A stretch of 64,000 bases of DNA from NCBI RefSeq assembly GCF_963667045.1, contig NZ_OY762934.1:3799501-3863500 (forward strand), written 5' to 3'. Numbering within the stretch: position 1 is the stretch's first letter; each line of letters begins with the position of its first letter. Positions 9,218-18,099 of the stretch are shown piece after piece. The DNA is from an uncultured Cohaesibacter sp. Its GTDB lineage: Bacteria; Pseudomonadota; Alphaproteobacteria; Rhizobiales; Cohaesibacteraceae. The notes under the pieces are model-generated. The model ran no database searches and had not been told where the DNA came from. It worked only from the letters and a program-made list of their open reading frames with translations. The position numbers and the translations under genes are program-made.

Positions 9218-10210
9218 TTATTCACCGTGGATCTGTGCGTAGATCTTCTTGGTGACATCGCTGCTGAGTTTCTTTTCGGTCAGCGGCTTGACAGCGTCAC
9301 GGAAGGACTGCAGATCAACTTCGTTGAACTTTGCACCAGCTTTTTCAGCATCGGCCTTTGCAACGGATACGGCTTCGGCGAAGGACGAGAATTCGTAGTC
9401 GACAGCCTTCGGCAGCTCTTCAGCGAAGATCTGTTTTACGTTGTCCGGCAGGTCGTTGTAGATGTCGGCGCTCATGATCAGATAGTCCGGCATCATCAGG
9501 TGCTGGGTGTAGGAGTAGAACGGAGCGATTTCACTATGCTTCAGGGAAGAATAGACGATCTCGTTGTTTTCGCCGCCGTCAAGCACGCCGGTCTGGATGG
9601 CGGTGTAAACTTCGCCCTGACCCATTGCGATGCCGTTGCCGCCCATCAGGTTCATCATTTCGATGTTGGTGTCGGACTGCATGACGCGGATCTTGTCGCC
9701 ACCCAGATCAGCCGGTTTGGTCACCGGACCGGATTTGCGGTATACGTTGCGAACGCCGCCATGGAAGGCTGCCAGAACAACGATGCCCTGATCTTCAACG
9801 GAGTGATAGAGATCGCCAACGATGGCAGGGTCGTTCACAACCTTGCGCTGCTGCTCGATGCTGTCGAACATGTAAGGCAGGTTGAAGACAACGAAGTCAG
9901 GGTTCCAGCTTTCCAGAAGACTTGCCGCTGCCAGAGACATCGCAATGGTGCCGGTCTGGGTCATCTCGATGGCTTCTTTCTGGGCGCCCAGCAGCTCGTT
10001 CGGATAGACTTCAACCTTGTATTCGCCGTTGGTGCGTGCAGCAAGGGCTTCGCCGAATTTCTGCATGGCCTTGAACTGCGGATGGGATTCAGGCTGGTTG
10101 AAAGCAACCTGGAATACGGTTTCAGCCAATGCCGGGGTTGCGCTGTAGACGGCAGAGAGCGCGAGAGCGCCCATGCCTGCGAATGCAGCGATTGCACTGA
10201 AATGCTTCAT
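9218..10210 (-). CDS. dctP: TRAP transporter substrate-binding protein (DctP)
   Basis: A 330-residue periplasmic solute receptor. A signal peptide ends at about residue 30 (ATPALAE). The body is typical DctP, with ESHPQFKAMQKF near the N-terminus, an IRVMQSD segment for the conserved carboxylate-binding arginine, and GVLDGGENN. The start at 10210 has GGAGGAAG upstream. It delivers a carboxylated solute to DctQM encoded next. First structural gene after the regulator. Confidence 0.94.
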   Translation of the reverse strand: MKHFSAIAAFAGMGALALSAVYSATPALAETVFQVAFNQPESHPQFKAMQKFGEALAARTNGEYKVEVYPNELLGAQKEAIEMTQTGTIAMSLAAASLLESWNPDFVVFNLPYMFDSIEQQRKVVNDPAIVGDLYHSVEDQGIVVLAAFHGGVRNVYRKSGPVTKPADLGGDKIRVMQSDTNIEMMNLMGGNGIAMGQGEVYTAIQTGVLDGGENNEIVYSSLKHSEIAPFYSYTQHLMMPDYLIMSADIYNDLPDNVKQIFAEELPKAVDYEFSSFAEAVSVAKADAEKAGAKFNEVDLQSFRDAVKPLTEKKLSSDVTKKIYAQIHGE

Positions 10211-10270
10211 AACTTCCTCCATATATGAACAAAGACAGCAGCAAGCCCCTTTCATTGAAGACGCTGGCTG

Positions 10271-11038
10271 CTAGGTTGGAGAAGAGATGTCTCTTCCCCA
10301 TCTATCGAGGACTTGATCCAAGTCCCCGACAAAATAGCTTGGGTTATGGTCCCGAATGACACGAAGGTCTTCGGCACTCAGGCCATCCAAATGCAACCGC
10401 ATGGCTTCTGCTGCGCGGTTCTCATCGTGTTCGGCAATTGCCTCGACGATATTCCTGTGTTCTTCCAGCACGCGTTCCATGCGCATTGGATGCTGCAGGG
10501 TCAGAAGTCTGTAGCGGTCCACCTGGATCTTGATGCGGTCTATGATGGTCCAGATCCCCGGATATCCGCCCGCAACGGCGATCGCATGGTGCAAATCCTC
10601 GTCCGACTTGTAGAACTTCTCGTAGTTGACGGCTTCCTTCTGCTCCTGCTGCACGACCAGCACGGCCCGCATGCTTGCGATGTCACTGCCCTTGGCGCGC
10701 TTGACGGCTGCTATCGTGGTCACCTGCTCAAGGGCAGCCCTGGCCACCTGTGATTCAAGAACGTCGGCAATCGGAATTTTTGCGACAGCGGTGCCGGACT
10801 TCGGGACAATGTCGACCAGACGCTCTTCTGACAGCCGGAGAAGAGCTTCGCGGATAGGGGTGCGGCTGACACCGATCTCCAATGCAATCTCTTTTTCGCT
10901 AATCGGTGCTCCGGGGAGGCGCTGCATGGAGATGATTTCATTACGAAGGCGCTGGTGCACGATCTGGGTCGTGGTCAACGCTCTCTGACTATATCCTCCA
11001 GCAGCATTTCGCCTCTCATCAGTCAGGCTACTGATCAT
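10271..11038 (-). CDS. GntR-family regulator, FadR/FCD subfamily
   Basis: A 255-residue protein. The N-terminal winged helix covers about residues 25-90 (LRNEIISMQRLPG, then EKEIALEIGVSRTPIREALLRL), followed by an all-helical FCD ligand-binding domain (ALEQVTTIAAV, DEDLHHAIAVAGG, HRNIVEAIAEHD). Such regulators bind organic acids or sugar acids and usually repress adjacent catabolic genes. It is the first gene of the TRAP/dehydrogenase operon, 60 bases before dctP, so autoregulation and control of the whole operon are likely. Confidence 0.92.
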   Translation of the reverse strand: MISSLTDERRNAAGGYSQRALTTTQIVHQRLRNEIISMQRLPGAPISEKEIALEIGVSRTPIREALLRLSEERLVDIVPKSGTAVAKIPIADVLESQVARAALEQVTTIAAVKRAKGSDIASMRAVLVVQQEQKEAVNYEKFYKSDEDLHHAIAVAGGYPGIWTIIDRIKIQVDRYRLLTLQHPMRMERVLEEHRNIVEAIAEHDENRAAEAMRLHLDGLSAEDLRVIRDHNPSYFVGDLDQVLDRWGRDISSPT

Positions 11039-11053
11039 CGCATTTTCCTCTCA

Positions 11054-11080
11054 GGTATATCTCGTATATCTTGTATATAA
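11054..11080 (-). promoter_or_regulatory. Three tandem 9-bp repeats upstream of the GntR gene
   Basis: On the + strand the bases read GGTATATCT, CGTATATCT, TGTATATAA: three copies of an N-GTATAT-NN unit in exact 9-base phase, 16-42 bases upstream of the gntR start. The spacing suits protein binding. The rest of 11081-11460 shows no gene that I can support. Confidence 0.4.
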
Positions 11081-11463
11081 GTTTGTAAAGCCCGTTTCTC
11101 GGGTCCCATTCATGAAACGATAATCGGATGTCGGCTTTCAATCTGAGAGCGGGATCAAGTTGCCATGCGTTAAAACACTGATGTATTTCCGGCCTCTTGA
11201 CAGGATTATCGTTTGAAAACGGAAGGTGATCGTTTTGCCGTAGCAAACAGTTTCCTTCAGCGCTAGTCATTTTTAACTAGCGAGTTAACGGGGGGCTGCT
11301 GCTGTTTCCTGCATGTCACGGGCATCACGAATCTTGGGGACATCTTTTGGTGGCGTCGGAGAGGCCCTGTGTAGCGTCCGCAAGCAAGGGGTGGGCTGAG
11401 GTGGGGGGGAGCTGATGGTTGCTGCGGGGAGGGCGAGGATTGTTCGTGGTCGCGCCCGGACAC

Positions 11464-11512
11464 AAAAAAGCCGGCCGGAGGCGTTCGGCCCCCGGCTGGC
11501 TTGAGAGTGGTG
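11464..11512 (-). terminator. Rho-independent terminator after the truncated kduI
   Basis: On the minus strand a strong hairpin (AAGCC-GCCGG arms, one mismatch) ends in six T residues, 10 bases after the stop of the truncated kduI. A well-preserved terminator next to a truncated gene suggests recent damage. Confidence 0.75.
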
Positions 11513-11520
11513 CTGACCGC

Positions 11521-12189
11521 CTAGCGCAGTTCGCTGATCTTCAGGTGGTCCATGTCGTCAAACACCTGGTTTTCGCCAACCATGCCCCAGATGAAGGTGT
11601 AGGCCTTGGTGCCGACGCCGCTGTGGATCGACCAGCTCGGCGAAATCACGGCCTGTTCGTTGTGAACCAGAATGTGACGGGTCTGGGTTGGCTCGCCCAT
11701 CATGTGGAAGACGGCATTATCCTCGTCGATGTCAAAATACAGGTAGACTTCCATGCGCCGGTCGTGGGTATGGCAGGGCATGGTGTTCCAGATGCTACCC
11801 GGAGCCAGCCGGGTTAGCCCCATGGTCAGCTGGCAGGTCGGCAGGACATCGGGAATGATGAACTTGTTGATCGTGCGTTCATTGCAGCTTTCCTTGTCAC
11901 CCATGGCGACCTGTACCGCGTCGTCCTTGCTGATCTTGGTGGTCGGGTAGGCGCAATGGGCCGGAGCGCTGTTGTAGTAGAGCTTGGCAGGATTGGATGG
12001 ATCGATGCTGGCGAAGGACACATTGCGCGAGCCCATCGAGATGTAGAGGGCCTGCTCGTTGTCGATGTCATAGACCGTGCCGTCGACGGTAACCTTGGCC
12101 GGGCCACCGATGTTGATCAGGCCGAACTCGCGGCGTTCGAGAAAATAACTGACGCCGAGGCCCTTGCCGAAGTCATCGGACAGTTTGCA
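11521..12189 (-). pseudogene. kduI: 5-keto-4-deoxyuronate isomerase (kduI), 5'-truncated
   Basis: The open frame encodes about 222 residues matching KduI from near residue 66 of the E. coli protein to its C-terminus ([10 protein letters not shown], then [11 protein letters not shown] with the metal-binding His residues, then [15 protein letters not shown] and [12 protein letters not shown]). Two in-frame TGA codons lie immediately upstream (12190-12195) and the first ~65 residues are absent, so the 5' end was lost by deletion or rearrangement. The first in-frame ATG is at 12036. KduI normally converts 5-keto-4-deoxyuronate to 3-deoxy-D-glycero-2,5-hexodiulosonate. An intact second kduI lies at 31786. 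Confidence 0.85.
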
Positions 12190-12367
12190 TCATCAGGTCG
12201 TCAGTTTCGAGGAATCGCGCCTTGCGGTCGCGGATGCTGCTGACAATCTCATCCACGCCATCGGTGGCAACAAGCCTGAATAGGGGCGTTGTTCCTCGCA
12301 GCTCGCCTGACATCACCCGGTTTGCTGGCCGGAGCGCTTGCCGCTGGGCGAACCCATCCTGGCACAA
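12173..12367 (-). other. Unrecognised 64-codon open frame fused to the broken 5' end of kduI
   Basis: This frame ([18 protein letters not shown] near its end) overlaps the truncation point of kduI by 17 bases in another phase. It does not resemble the KduI N-terminus and I recognise no family. It may be the tail or middle of another gene brought in by the rearrangement that removed the kduI start, or chance coding. The stretch 12368-12669 shows nothing I can support. Confidence 0.25.
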
Positions 12368-12669
12368 TCCCGTTTGAATTTAATAGAATTTTTTCGATCC
12401 GCGTTCCCTGCTGCTGACCAGTGGACTTCTCCCAATGTTCGAAATCTACACTAAGATATTGATGCGGCTGTCTTACAGGAACTGATCGCAGTTTGCATGT
12501 TTTTCAGTCAGAAATTCATACATGACTTAATTCATTTATTTATGAGCAGTCTTGATATCGGCGATACGAGACCCATGAAAAGAGCGTAAGACGTTTGTTT
12601 ACACGATCAAGGACTTGCCCCTGACCCCGATTGTTGAAGATCAAGCAATCTGCACTAAGCGAAAATATT

Positions 12670-12807
12670 ATGGTCAGCTTTATCGAAAATCTGCTCAAGC
12701 GCAATGGCTACCCCAGGTCTATCGCGCTGGCGATCAAATTCCCGGTCGAGGATGACTTCATCAATGGCGAAAGCATCGACGTCAATGGTGGCCTGACCAT
12801 TCGGTAA
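12670..12807 (+). pseudogene. C-terminal remnant of a short-chain dehydrogenase
   Basis: A 45-codon frame ends in EDDFINGESIDVNGGLTIR, matching the extreme C-terminus of SDR enzymes (…SFINGxxxDVNGG). The body of the enzyme, including the Rossmann motif and YxxxK, is absent. Only the tail survives, so no activity is expected. It belongs to the decayed zone around the truncated kduI; 12808-13041 holds no recognisable gene. Confidence 0.65.
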
Positions 12808-13041
12808 GGCCTTTTCGGGTTGGTCGGATCACCCCTTGCCGGTCCAGCGGTTCGTCAGGGCGCGTCTGCTGGAAGGGATCGAGCAGGACTGAGGGTTTGT
12901 GGGGGCGGGTGTCCATCCTCCCGTCCGACCCTGTGAGTTTCCTCAAAACCGGCGTCCTTGATCGTGTTTCAGGTCTCGGACGCCGGAAAAATCATCAACA
13001 GTATCTCCATCACATCATCTTCATGTTTGTCTGGAGGCACC

Positions 13042-14058
13042 ATGCAATTATTCGCACTTCTCTTTGTTGTCCTTATCGCAGGCTGGGCTGGCGGCCCGGC
13101 ATCAGCCAGCGCGGGGACGGGTTTTCGTCAGATTGCCCTTGCCGATGGCCCTGTCATGGTCTGGTATCCGACCGCACAGGACGCGCCTGTCACCACGGTT
13201 GCTGACAACAGGGCATTTTTCGGCGTCGACGTTATTCGGGATGCTCCCGTATCGGGCGCTAACCATCCTCTTGTCATCTTGTCTCACGGCTATAGCGGGC
13301 TCTGGCGCAATCAGGCGTGGCTCGCCGGCTATCTGGCCCGGGCGGGCTACGTTGTGGCATCGTTCAACCACGTCGGGACCAGCTTTGGCAGCATGGATCC
13401 GTCATGGGCAAAGGATCTGCGTCGGCGACCCGCTCAGGTGTCACGGGTGCTTGATGCCCTGCTTGTCGACGAAGACCTCGCACCAGCCATCAATGCTGAA
13501 CGGATTTCGGTGATCGGGCATTCGTTGGGGGGATCAACTGCCCTGTTGCTGGCTGGGGGTGTGTTCGAACCAGCGCGCCTGCTCGATGCCTGTGGTGATG
13601 ACAGCCGCAAGCTTGTCTGCACTGTCTATCGCAAGGGTGGGCTCAGCCGCGATATGGCCCCCGTTTCTGCTGCTGATCCGCGCGTCTCTTCAATCGTGCT
13701 GCTTGACATGGAGGGTATTCGAGCCTTTACGCCGGAGAGTCTCAAGGGTATCGGTATCCCGGTGCTGGCGCTGGTGTCGGGGGTTGAGGATCCGGCTCTG
13801 CCGCTTGGCTGGGAGGGCCGGGAGCAGGCGGCGCTGTTGCCAGCCGCAACCAGCCGCTATGCCGAGGTCATCGGTGCGACACATTTCAGCTTCATGAGCC
13901 AGTGCAAGCCGGGGGCTGTCGAGATGCTGGAAGAGGACGCCTATGTCTGTCAGGGGGAAACCGCGCCACGGGAGCAATTGCACCGGCGCATTGCCGAGAC
14001 GATTATCACATTCCTGACTGCCGGAAAGCAGTTGGTGTCAGCCCTTCAAGTTCCTTGA
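13042..14058 (+). CDS. Secreted alpha/beta hydrolase (PAF-acetylhydrolase/dienelactone hydrolase-like)
   Basis: A 338-residue protein with an N-terminal signal peptide (MQLFALLFVV… to about residue 24). The start at 13042 is supported by TGGAGG; the frame is open upstream but lacks homology. The oxyanion region is LSHGYSG, the nucleophile elbow GHSLGGS, and a likely catalytic His lies in GATHFSF near the C-terminus. Fold and motifs suggest an esterase or lipase-like enzyme acting in the periplasm or outside the cell. Its last 53 bases overlap the end of a convergent gene. Substrate unknown. Confidence 0.82.
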   Translation: MQLFALLFVVLIAGWAGGPASASAGTGFRQIALADGPVMVWYPTAQDAPVTTVADNRAFFGVDVIRDAPVSGANHPLVILSHGYSGLWRNQAWLAGYLARAGYVVASFNHVGTSFGSMDPSWAKDLRRRPAQVSRVLDALLVDEDLAPAINAERISVIGHSLGGSTALLLAGGVFEPARLLDACGDDSRKLVCTVYRKGGLSRDMAPVSAADPRVSSIVLLDMEGIRAFTPESLKGIGIPVLALVSGVEDPALPLGWEGREQAALLPAATSRYAEVIGATHFSFMSQCKPGAVEMLEEDAYVCQGETAPREQLHRRIAETIITFLTAGKQLVSALQVP

Positions 14059-15046
14059 AGACGCGATTGAAATTGGACTTTGTCTGGAAGCCGGCGTCCA
14101 GCATGATTTCGGTAACGGGCAAGTCCGATCCTTTCAGCAATCGCCTTGCTTCCTCGACGCGATAGCGGTTGACCAGATCGGTGATACTGAAGCCATGGAC
14201 CTGATTGACGGCCCGGGAAATGGTCCGGGCCGGAATATGGGCGCGACGTGCCAGCCGCGCCAGCGTGAGGTCGTGGTCCTTGTAGAGCCCCTGTTGCAGC
14301 AGAGCTTCCACGGAGGCAAGGGTCTCACGGGCTTCTTCCTCGGCAAGGAGCGGAGCAGAGGTTGTCGGTTCCTCTAACAAGGCTTGCGAAGCAATGGTTT
14401 CCGGGGTCTCAGCTTCTTGTATCCGAGGGTCAGGCTCGGGAGGCATTTCCAGTCCGGTCCGTCCCAACAGGCCGCCGATGATGACAAGCAGCACGGCACT
14501 GAGGGTCGCAGCAACCACGGGCGCGGCAAGGCTGGTGTAGCCAAGGTTGAGGACTGCCGAGACAACCATGTCAGAGACCGCACTGAGGACCAGCGCAGCC
14601 GCCACGCCCTTTCGCATGTGGGCAATGGTGGCCTCGCTGCCAAGGCGTGCGTTGGGGGATACCCCATCGACGGGTTTGCCCGTGTAGATGAGCCAGCCGT
14701 AGCAAAGAAACTCCAGGCTCAGCAGCATGTCGATGGCAGCAGGCAGCCACAGAAGGACCGTGACCATGGCCAGAGGCCACAGCATGGGACGCCATGAGGG
14801 ACGGCGGCCATCGAGATCCGAGAAGGCGAGGAAGGCCGAGAGCGGAACGATGGACGCAAGCACCGGCTGGATGGGATGCAGCCAACTGAGGTCCGTGCTC
14901 CATCTAAGGCCGACGATGGTGGTCTGAAGGGCAGCCACCCCCAGAAAAATCAGAAACCAGCGATTGCGCATCCCGCGTTTCCACAGTGTGGCGATGATCG
15001 CCAGAAGCACGCCAGTGGCGATGAAGGGCAGGGGGATGGTCGGCAT
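14006..15046 (-). CDS. Membrane-anchored AraC-family transcriptional regulator
   Basis: A 346-residue protein. The first ~210 residues hold about six or seven hydrophobic segments; the C-terminal ~110 residues form an AraC/XylS DNA-binding domain with two helix-turn-helices (LARRAHIPARTISRAV and VTEIMLDAGFQTKSNFNRVFKE). The start at 15046 has CGGAG upstream. Membrane-embedded AraC proteins of this layout are common but poorly characterised and presumably sense an envelope signal. It converges on and overlaps the secreted hydrolase gene and diverges from the OpgC-like gene. Confidence 0.85.
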   Translation of the reverse strand: MPTIPLPFIATGVLLAIIATLWKRGMRNRWFLIFLGVAALQTTIVGLRWSTDLSWLHPIQPVLASIVPLSAFLAFSDLDGRRPSWRPMLWPLAMVTVLLWLPAAIDMLLSLEFLCYGWLIYTGKPVDGVSPNARLGSEATIAHMRKGVAAALVLSAVSDMVVSAVLNLGYTSLAAPVVAATLSAVLLVIIGGLLGRTGLEMPPEPDPRIQEAETPETIASQALLEEPTTSAPLLAEEEARETLASVEALLQQGLYKDHDLTLARLARRAHIPARTISRAVNQVHGFSITDLVNRYRVEEARRLLKGSDLPVTEIMLDAGFQTKSNFNRVFKELEGLTPTAFRQSGM

Positions 15047-15362
15047 GGAATCTCCGGTGGGCTTGGTGGGCTGGGCCGTTGCTGCACGGTGCCACAGAAA
15101 AGGCGTTGGAGAAAAGGGCAATCGGGCGAATTCCAACGGCCAGTTGCCTGTTGAGCCTGTGGTTCAATCTTGCCTGTTTGCTTGGCCGGAAATGCTGTGT
15201 CAATGGTACGGAGGTATGCATCCATGCCGTGCGGAATCTGTGCGTTGCCTCTCTTTCTCCCTTTTTGTGTCGCTTTTCTCCTCTATTGCAGCAGACCGCC
15301 AAAGCGAAGGACGGCCAGCTCCTACAGGGGGGAGGAGCGCCCTCGATGAAAAGGATGATAGT

Positions 15363-16523
15363 GTGAGTGCAATGTCGACGACCCATGGGGCTCCCAATGC
15401 CGGACGTGATATCAGGATTGACGTGCTGCGCGGTCTGGCGCTGATCACGATTTTCATCAACCACGCGCCTTATACGCCCTGGTCCAACTACACCATGGGT
15501 CACTTCGGCTTTGCCGACGCTGCCGAGGCATTTGTGCTGATGTCCGGTATCGCTGCCGGGCTTGCCTATTCCCGGACCTTTTTTGAAGGGCGTACCTGGC
15601 AGGCCAGTCTGAAGATCTGGCACCGTGCCGGCGTGATCTATAGTGCCCATGTCATGGCAACCGTCGTGGTGATGGCTCTTCTTCTGACGCTTTCGCTGGT
15701 CTGGCCGTTGCAAACCCTGATCAGGGAATTGAATGTGGTGCCGTTTCTCGCCAATCCTGTCAAAGCGGTAGCGGGTCTGTTCTCCCTCTCCTATCAGTTG
15801 GGCTACTTCAACATTCTGCCGCTCTATTGTGCGTTGCTGCTGGTGCTGCCGGCGCTGTTGTGGATTGCCCGGTGGCGACTGGATGTGTTGCTGTTCCTGT
15901 CTGCCGGTCTTTGGCTCGTCAGCCATCTGTACGGTCTCTATGTGCCCGGCTGGCCCTCCGGTGCCCGCTGGTTCCTCAATCCGTTCGGTTGGCAGCTGCT
16001 GTTCGTGGTCGGGCTGATGATCGGCATCCGCAAGAAGCAGGGCCGTGAGCTGGTGCCGTTCAACGGCTGGCTCTTTGGGGTCTGTGTTGCCTATCTGGTC
16101 GCAAGTCTGTTGTGGCAGATGACGGGGCGCCCCGATTTTCCCCGTTTCGAGCTTGTGCCTGGCTTTGTCTATGACATGGACAAAGGCAATCTGGCCTTTG
16201 TGCGGTTTCTGCATATTTTTGCTCTGGCCTATGTCGTTGCTCATAGTGGGATGATCGGGTGGCTGCTGGAGCGGCCCTTCTTCCGCTTCTTTGCCGTGCT
16301 CGGGCAGGCCAGCCTCACGGTGTTTGTCGCCGGATCTCTCCTCGCCGCCTTCCTGCAAATGATGCGGGTTGTCGTGCCACAGGATGTCGCGCTTGATACT
16401 GCGCTCCTGCTGATCGGCGTGGCGGTACAATATGGCCTTGCCCGCCGGGCTGTCGAGGCAAAGAAGACCCGAGTTGAGCGCCAAAAGCGCCCGTCGCTTG
16501 AGGTTTCCAGCCCGCTGGTTTAA
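15363..16523 (+). CDS. opgC: OpgC-like membrane acyltransferase
   Basis: A 386-residue polytopic protein similar to OpgC, which adds succinyl groups to periplasmic glucans. The N-terminus RIDVLRGLALITIFINH and GFADAAEAFVLMSG with following membrane segments are typical. I chose a GTG start at 15363, about 7 bases after AAAGGAT; an in-frame ATG at 15372 is possible. The length matches the E. coli OpgC (about 385). The 316-base gap 15047-15362 is a divergent promoter region with the AraC gene and holds no other gene I can see. Confidence 0.82.
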   Translation: MSAMSTTHGAPNAGRDIRIDVLRGLALITIFINHAPYTPWSNYTMGHFGFADAAEAFVLMSGIAAGLAYSRTFFEGRTWQASLKIWHRAGVIYSAHVMATVVVMALLLTLSLVWPLQTLIRELNVVPFLANPVKAVAGLFSLSYQLGYFNILPLYCALLLVLPALLWIARWRLDVLLFLSAGLWLVSHLYGLYVPGWPSGARWFLNPFGWQLLFVVGLMIGIRKKQGRELVPFNGWLFGVCVAYLVASLLWQMTGRPDFPRFELVPGFVYDMDKGNLAFVRFLHIFALAYVVAHSGMIGWLLERPFFRFFAVLGQASLTVFVAGSLLAAFLQMMRVVVPQDVALDTALLLIGVAVQYGLARRAVEAKKTRVERQKRPSLEVSSPLV

Positions 16524-16979
16524 ATCTCGGCGCCCCAGAAGGGGTGAGGGCCAAAATAGTCGACCATGAATTCGATGAAGGTCTGGATATTGGGGAGCAA
16601 GAACTGGCGGTGGGGATAACCCGCGTAGGCCCAGAAGGGGTCAGTTTCCCACTCTGGCAAGAGGTGCACCAGACGTCCGTTGCGCAGATGGTCAAAGGTC
16701 AGGAAGGTTGGCTGGTAGATGGCCGCCCAACCCGCTCGCTGATACGTAGCGTGCCCCGTGGCTTTGCTGTGTCACTGGCGGAATCCTGTTCGGTTTCTGC
16801 CACCAGCGCAAGGATCTGCATCGACTTGTGATAGTAGGTGTTGCCTGCCTCCGTGATCGAAAGCTGGCGACATAGCGCGATGCCATTCCGCGCGACATGC
16901 CAAGCGTATCGGCGGCCTTGGTGAAACTCTTCAGCTCCACGACCTTGGTGAAGACCTGCATGCCTTTGAAGACATCCAT
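16520..16979 (-). pseudogene. LysR-family regulator, internally deleted and frameshifted
   Basis: The N-terminus is a clear LysR winged helix (MDVFKGMQVFTKVVELKSF, AADTLGMSRGMASRYVA) from the ATG at 16979. After about 40 residues the frame shifts (a neighbouring frame continues ITEAGNTYYHKSMQIL). Most of the effector-binding domain is missing, and a C-terminal tail (HLRNGRLVHLLPEWE to FWGAEI) resumes and stops at 16520. At least one frameshift and a deletion of over 100 residues make it non-functional. Its stop region overlaps the end of the OpgC-like gene by 4 bases. 16980-17236 shows no further gene. Confidence 0.85.
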
Positions 16980-17236
16980 TGTCATGGGTAACGATCCTAC
17001 GGTTCCTCGCCCTGGCTGAAATGCCATGTGCTGCGTTTGGGTATCTCACTCGGGGGTGGTGGGCTCTGGGGCGGCTTTTGATTGATGCATAATAATAAAA
17101 TAAGAAGTTCAAACTTAGGTATTTGTCTCAATGACTGCAACTCTTGTTGTGCTGCTCTCAATGATGGGCGTTGTCAACGCGAAGCGCTGGGCAGGCCAAA
17201 GAACCCGTGCAGATTATAAAAAACAAGAGGCACATC

Positions 17237-17683
17237 ATGACTGAAAAACTGCTCGATTGCGCCCGCAAGGTCGTTCTCCGGGGCGTATTCCTCAGCATGA
17301 AATATGAGATCCCCAAGATGCTCAAGACGGGCGGAGGGACCATCGTCAACATCGCATCGGTGGCCAGTGTGATCGCCGATCCGGGCATGTCGCCCTATGC
17401 TGCGGCCAAGCATGGTGTTGTCGTCCGACCAAGACTGCTGTGCTCGACTACGCGAGACAGGGTATCCGCGTGAATGCGCTGGCCCCTGTAGCCTGCGCAC
17501 GCCAATGACCGAGCGCAGGCTACAGGGCGAGGCTTTTGCCGCAAGCCTCCTTGCGGGCAGCCTGATACACTGTGCGGACGATCCTGAAAAATTGCAGGAA
17601 CGGTGCTGTTTCTCTGTTCTCCGACGGCAAGTTTCACCACCGGACAGGTTTATCTCGCCGCTGGCGGGCGGACTGCACACTGA
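17237..17683 (+). pseudogene. Short-chain dehydrogenase, multiply frameshifted
   Basis: Pieces of one SDR can be followed through several frames. GVFLSMKYEIPKML and NIASVASVIADPG with YAAAKHGVV (YxxxK motif) come first; after a shift near 17415, KTAVLDYARQGIRVNALAP; after another shift, TPMTERRLQG; and a C-terminal tail ASFTTGQVYLAAGGRTAH stopping at 17681-17683. The N-terminal Rossmann half is gone. The second shift coincides with a perfect 14-bp inverted repeat (17485-17526). Confidence 0.85.
17485..17526. repeat. Perfect 14-bp inverted repeat inside the SDR pseudogene
   Basis: Left arm CCTGTAGCCTGCGC (17485-17498), 14-base loop, right arm GCGCAGGCTACAGG (17513-17526). The right arm reads as normal SDR coding (RRLQG); the left arm replaces the expected codons after NALAPG and causes a frameshift. 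Confidence 0.85.
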
Positions 17684-17780
17684 GAACCGTTGCGGCCCTC
17701 GGTGGAGCCGCCGACGTCTACTGTGGATGTCCGTATCTTAAAACAACAAAAAAGGGATCGGTTCAACATGTCCAGCTCAA

Positions 17781-17984
17781 AAGACCATCAAAGCGGGGGC
17801 GGGGATCGGGGCCTTGCCGGAATTTGTAGTGCAGAGGAATACAGCCCTTGTTCCCCTCCCGGACCAGTCTCCACTGCTTGAACGCGAAATCTGGTTGGTG
17901 ACACATGCCGAGCAACGCCATGACGCTCGGGTTCAAACGATTATGCAGGGTCTGAGACAAGCGCTGAAAGAGGGAGGGCTGTAA
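17781..17984 (+). pseudogene. C-terminal remnant of a LysR-family regulator
   Basis: A 67-codon stretch reads KTIKAGAGIGALPEFVV, then LPDQSPLLEREIWLVTH and ARVQTIMQGLRQAL, ending in a stop at 17982. This is the typical C-terminal part of a LysR effector domain (…GxGIGxLP…, …REIWLxTH…). The DNA-binding domain is absent and no start precedes it. It is unrelated in sequence to the LysR remnant at 16520. Confidence 0.8.
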
Positions 17985-18099
17985 TCGGCTGCCAGTCTCC
18001 TTGTCTTCGTCATGCGCTCCGCTGCCCAGCGCCCCCGCAGCGGCGAACGGCAACCTTGAAATGCTGCGAGATGTACCTATTTGAGTTGCTAGGAAATGA

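Noticed and set aside
12958-13041. Longer N-terminus of the secreted hydrolase
   Set aside because: The upstream frame lacks a ribosome site, and the ATG at 13042 gives a standard signal peptide with TGGAGG in front.
14904-16484. 526-codon minus-strand open frame opposite the OpgC-like gene
   Set aside because: Antisense of a membrane protein gene, full of His and Gln, with no family resemblance.
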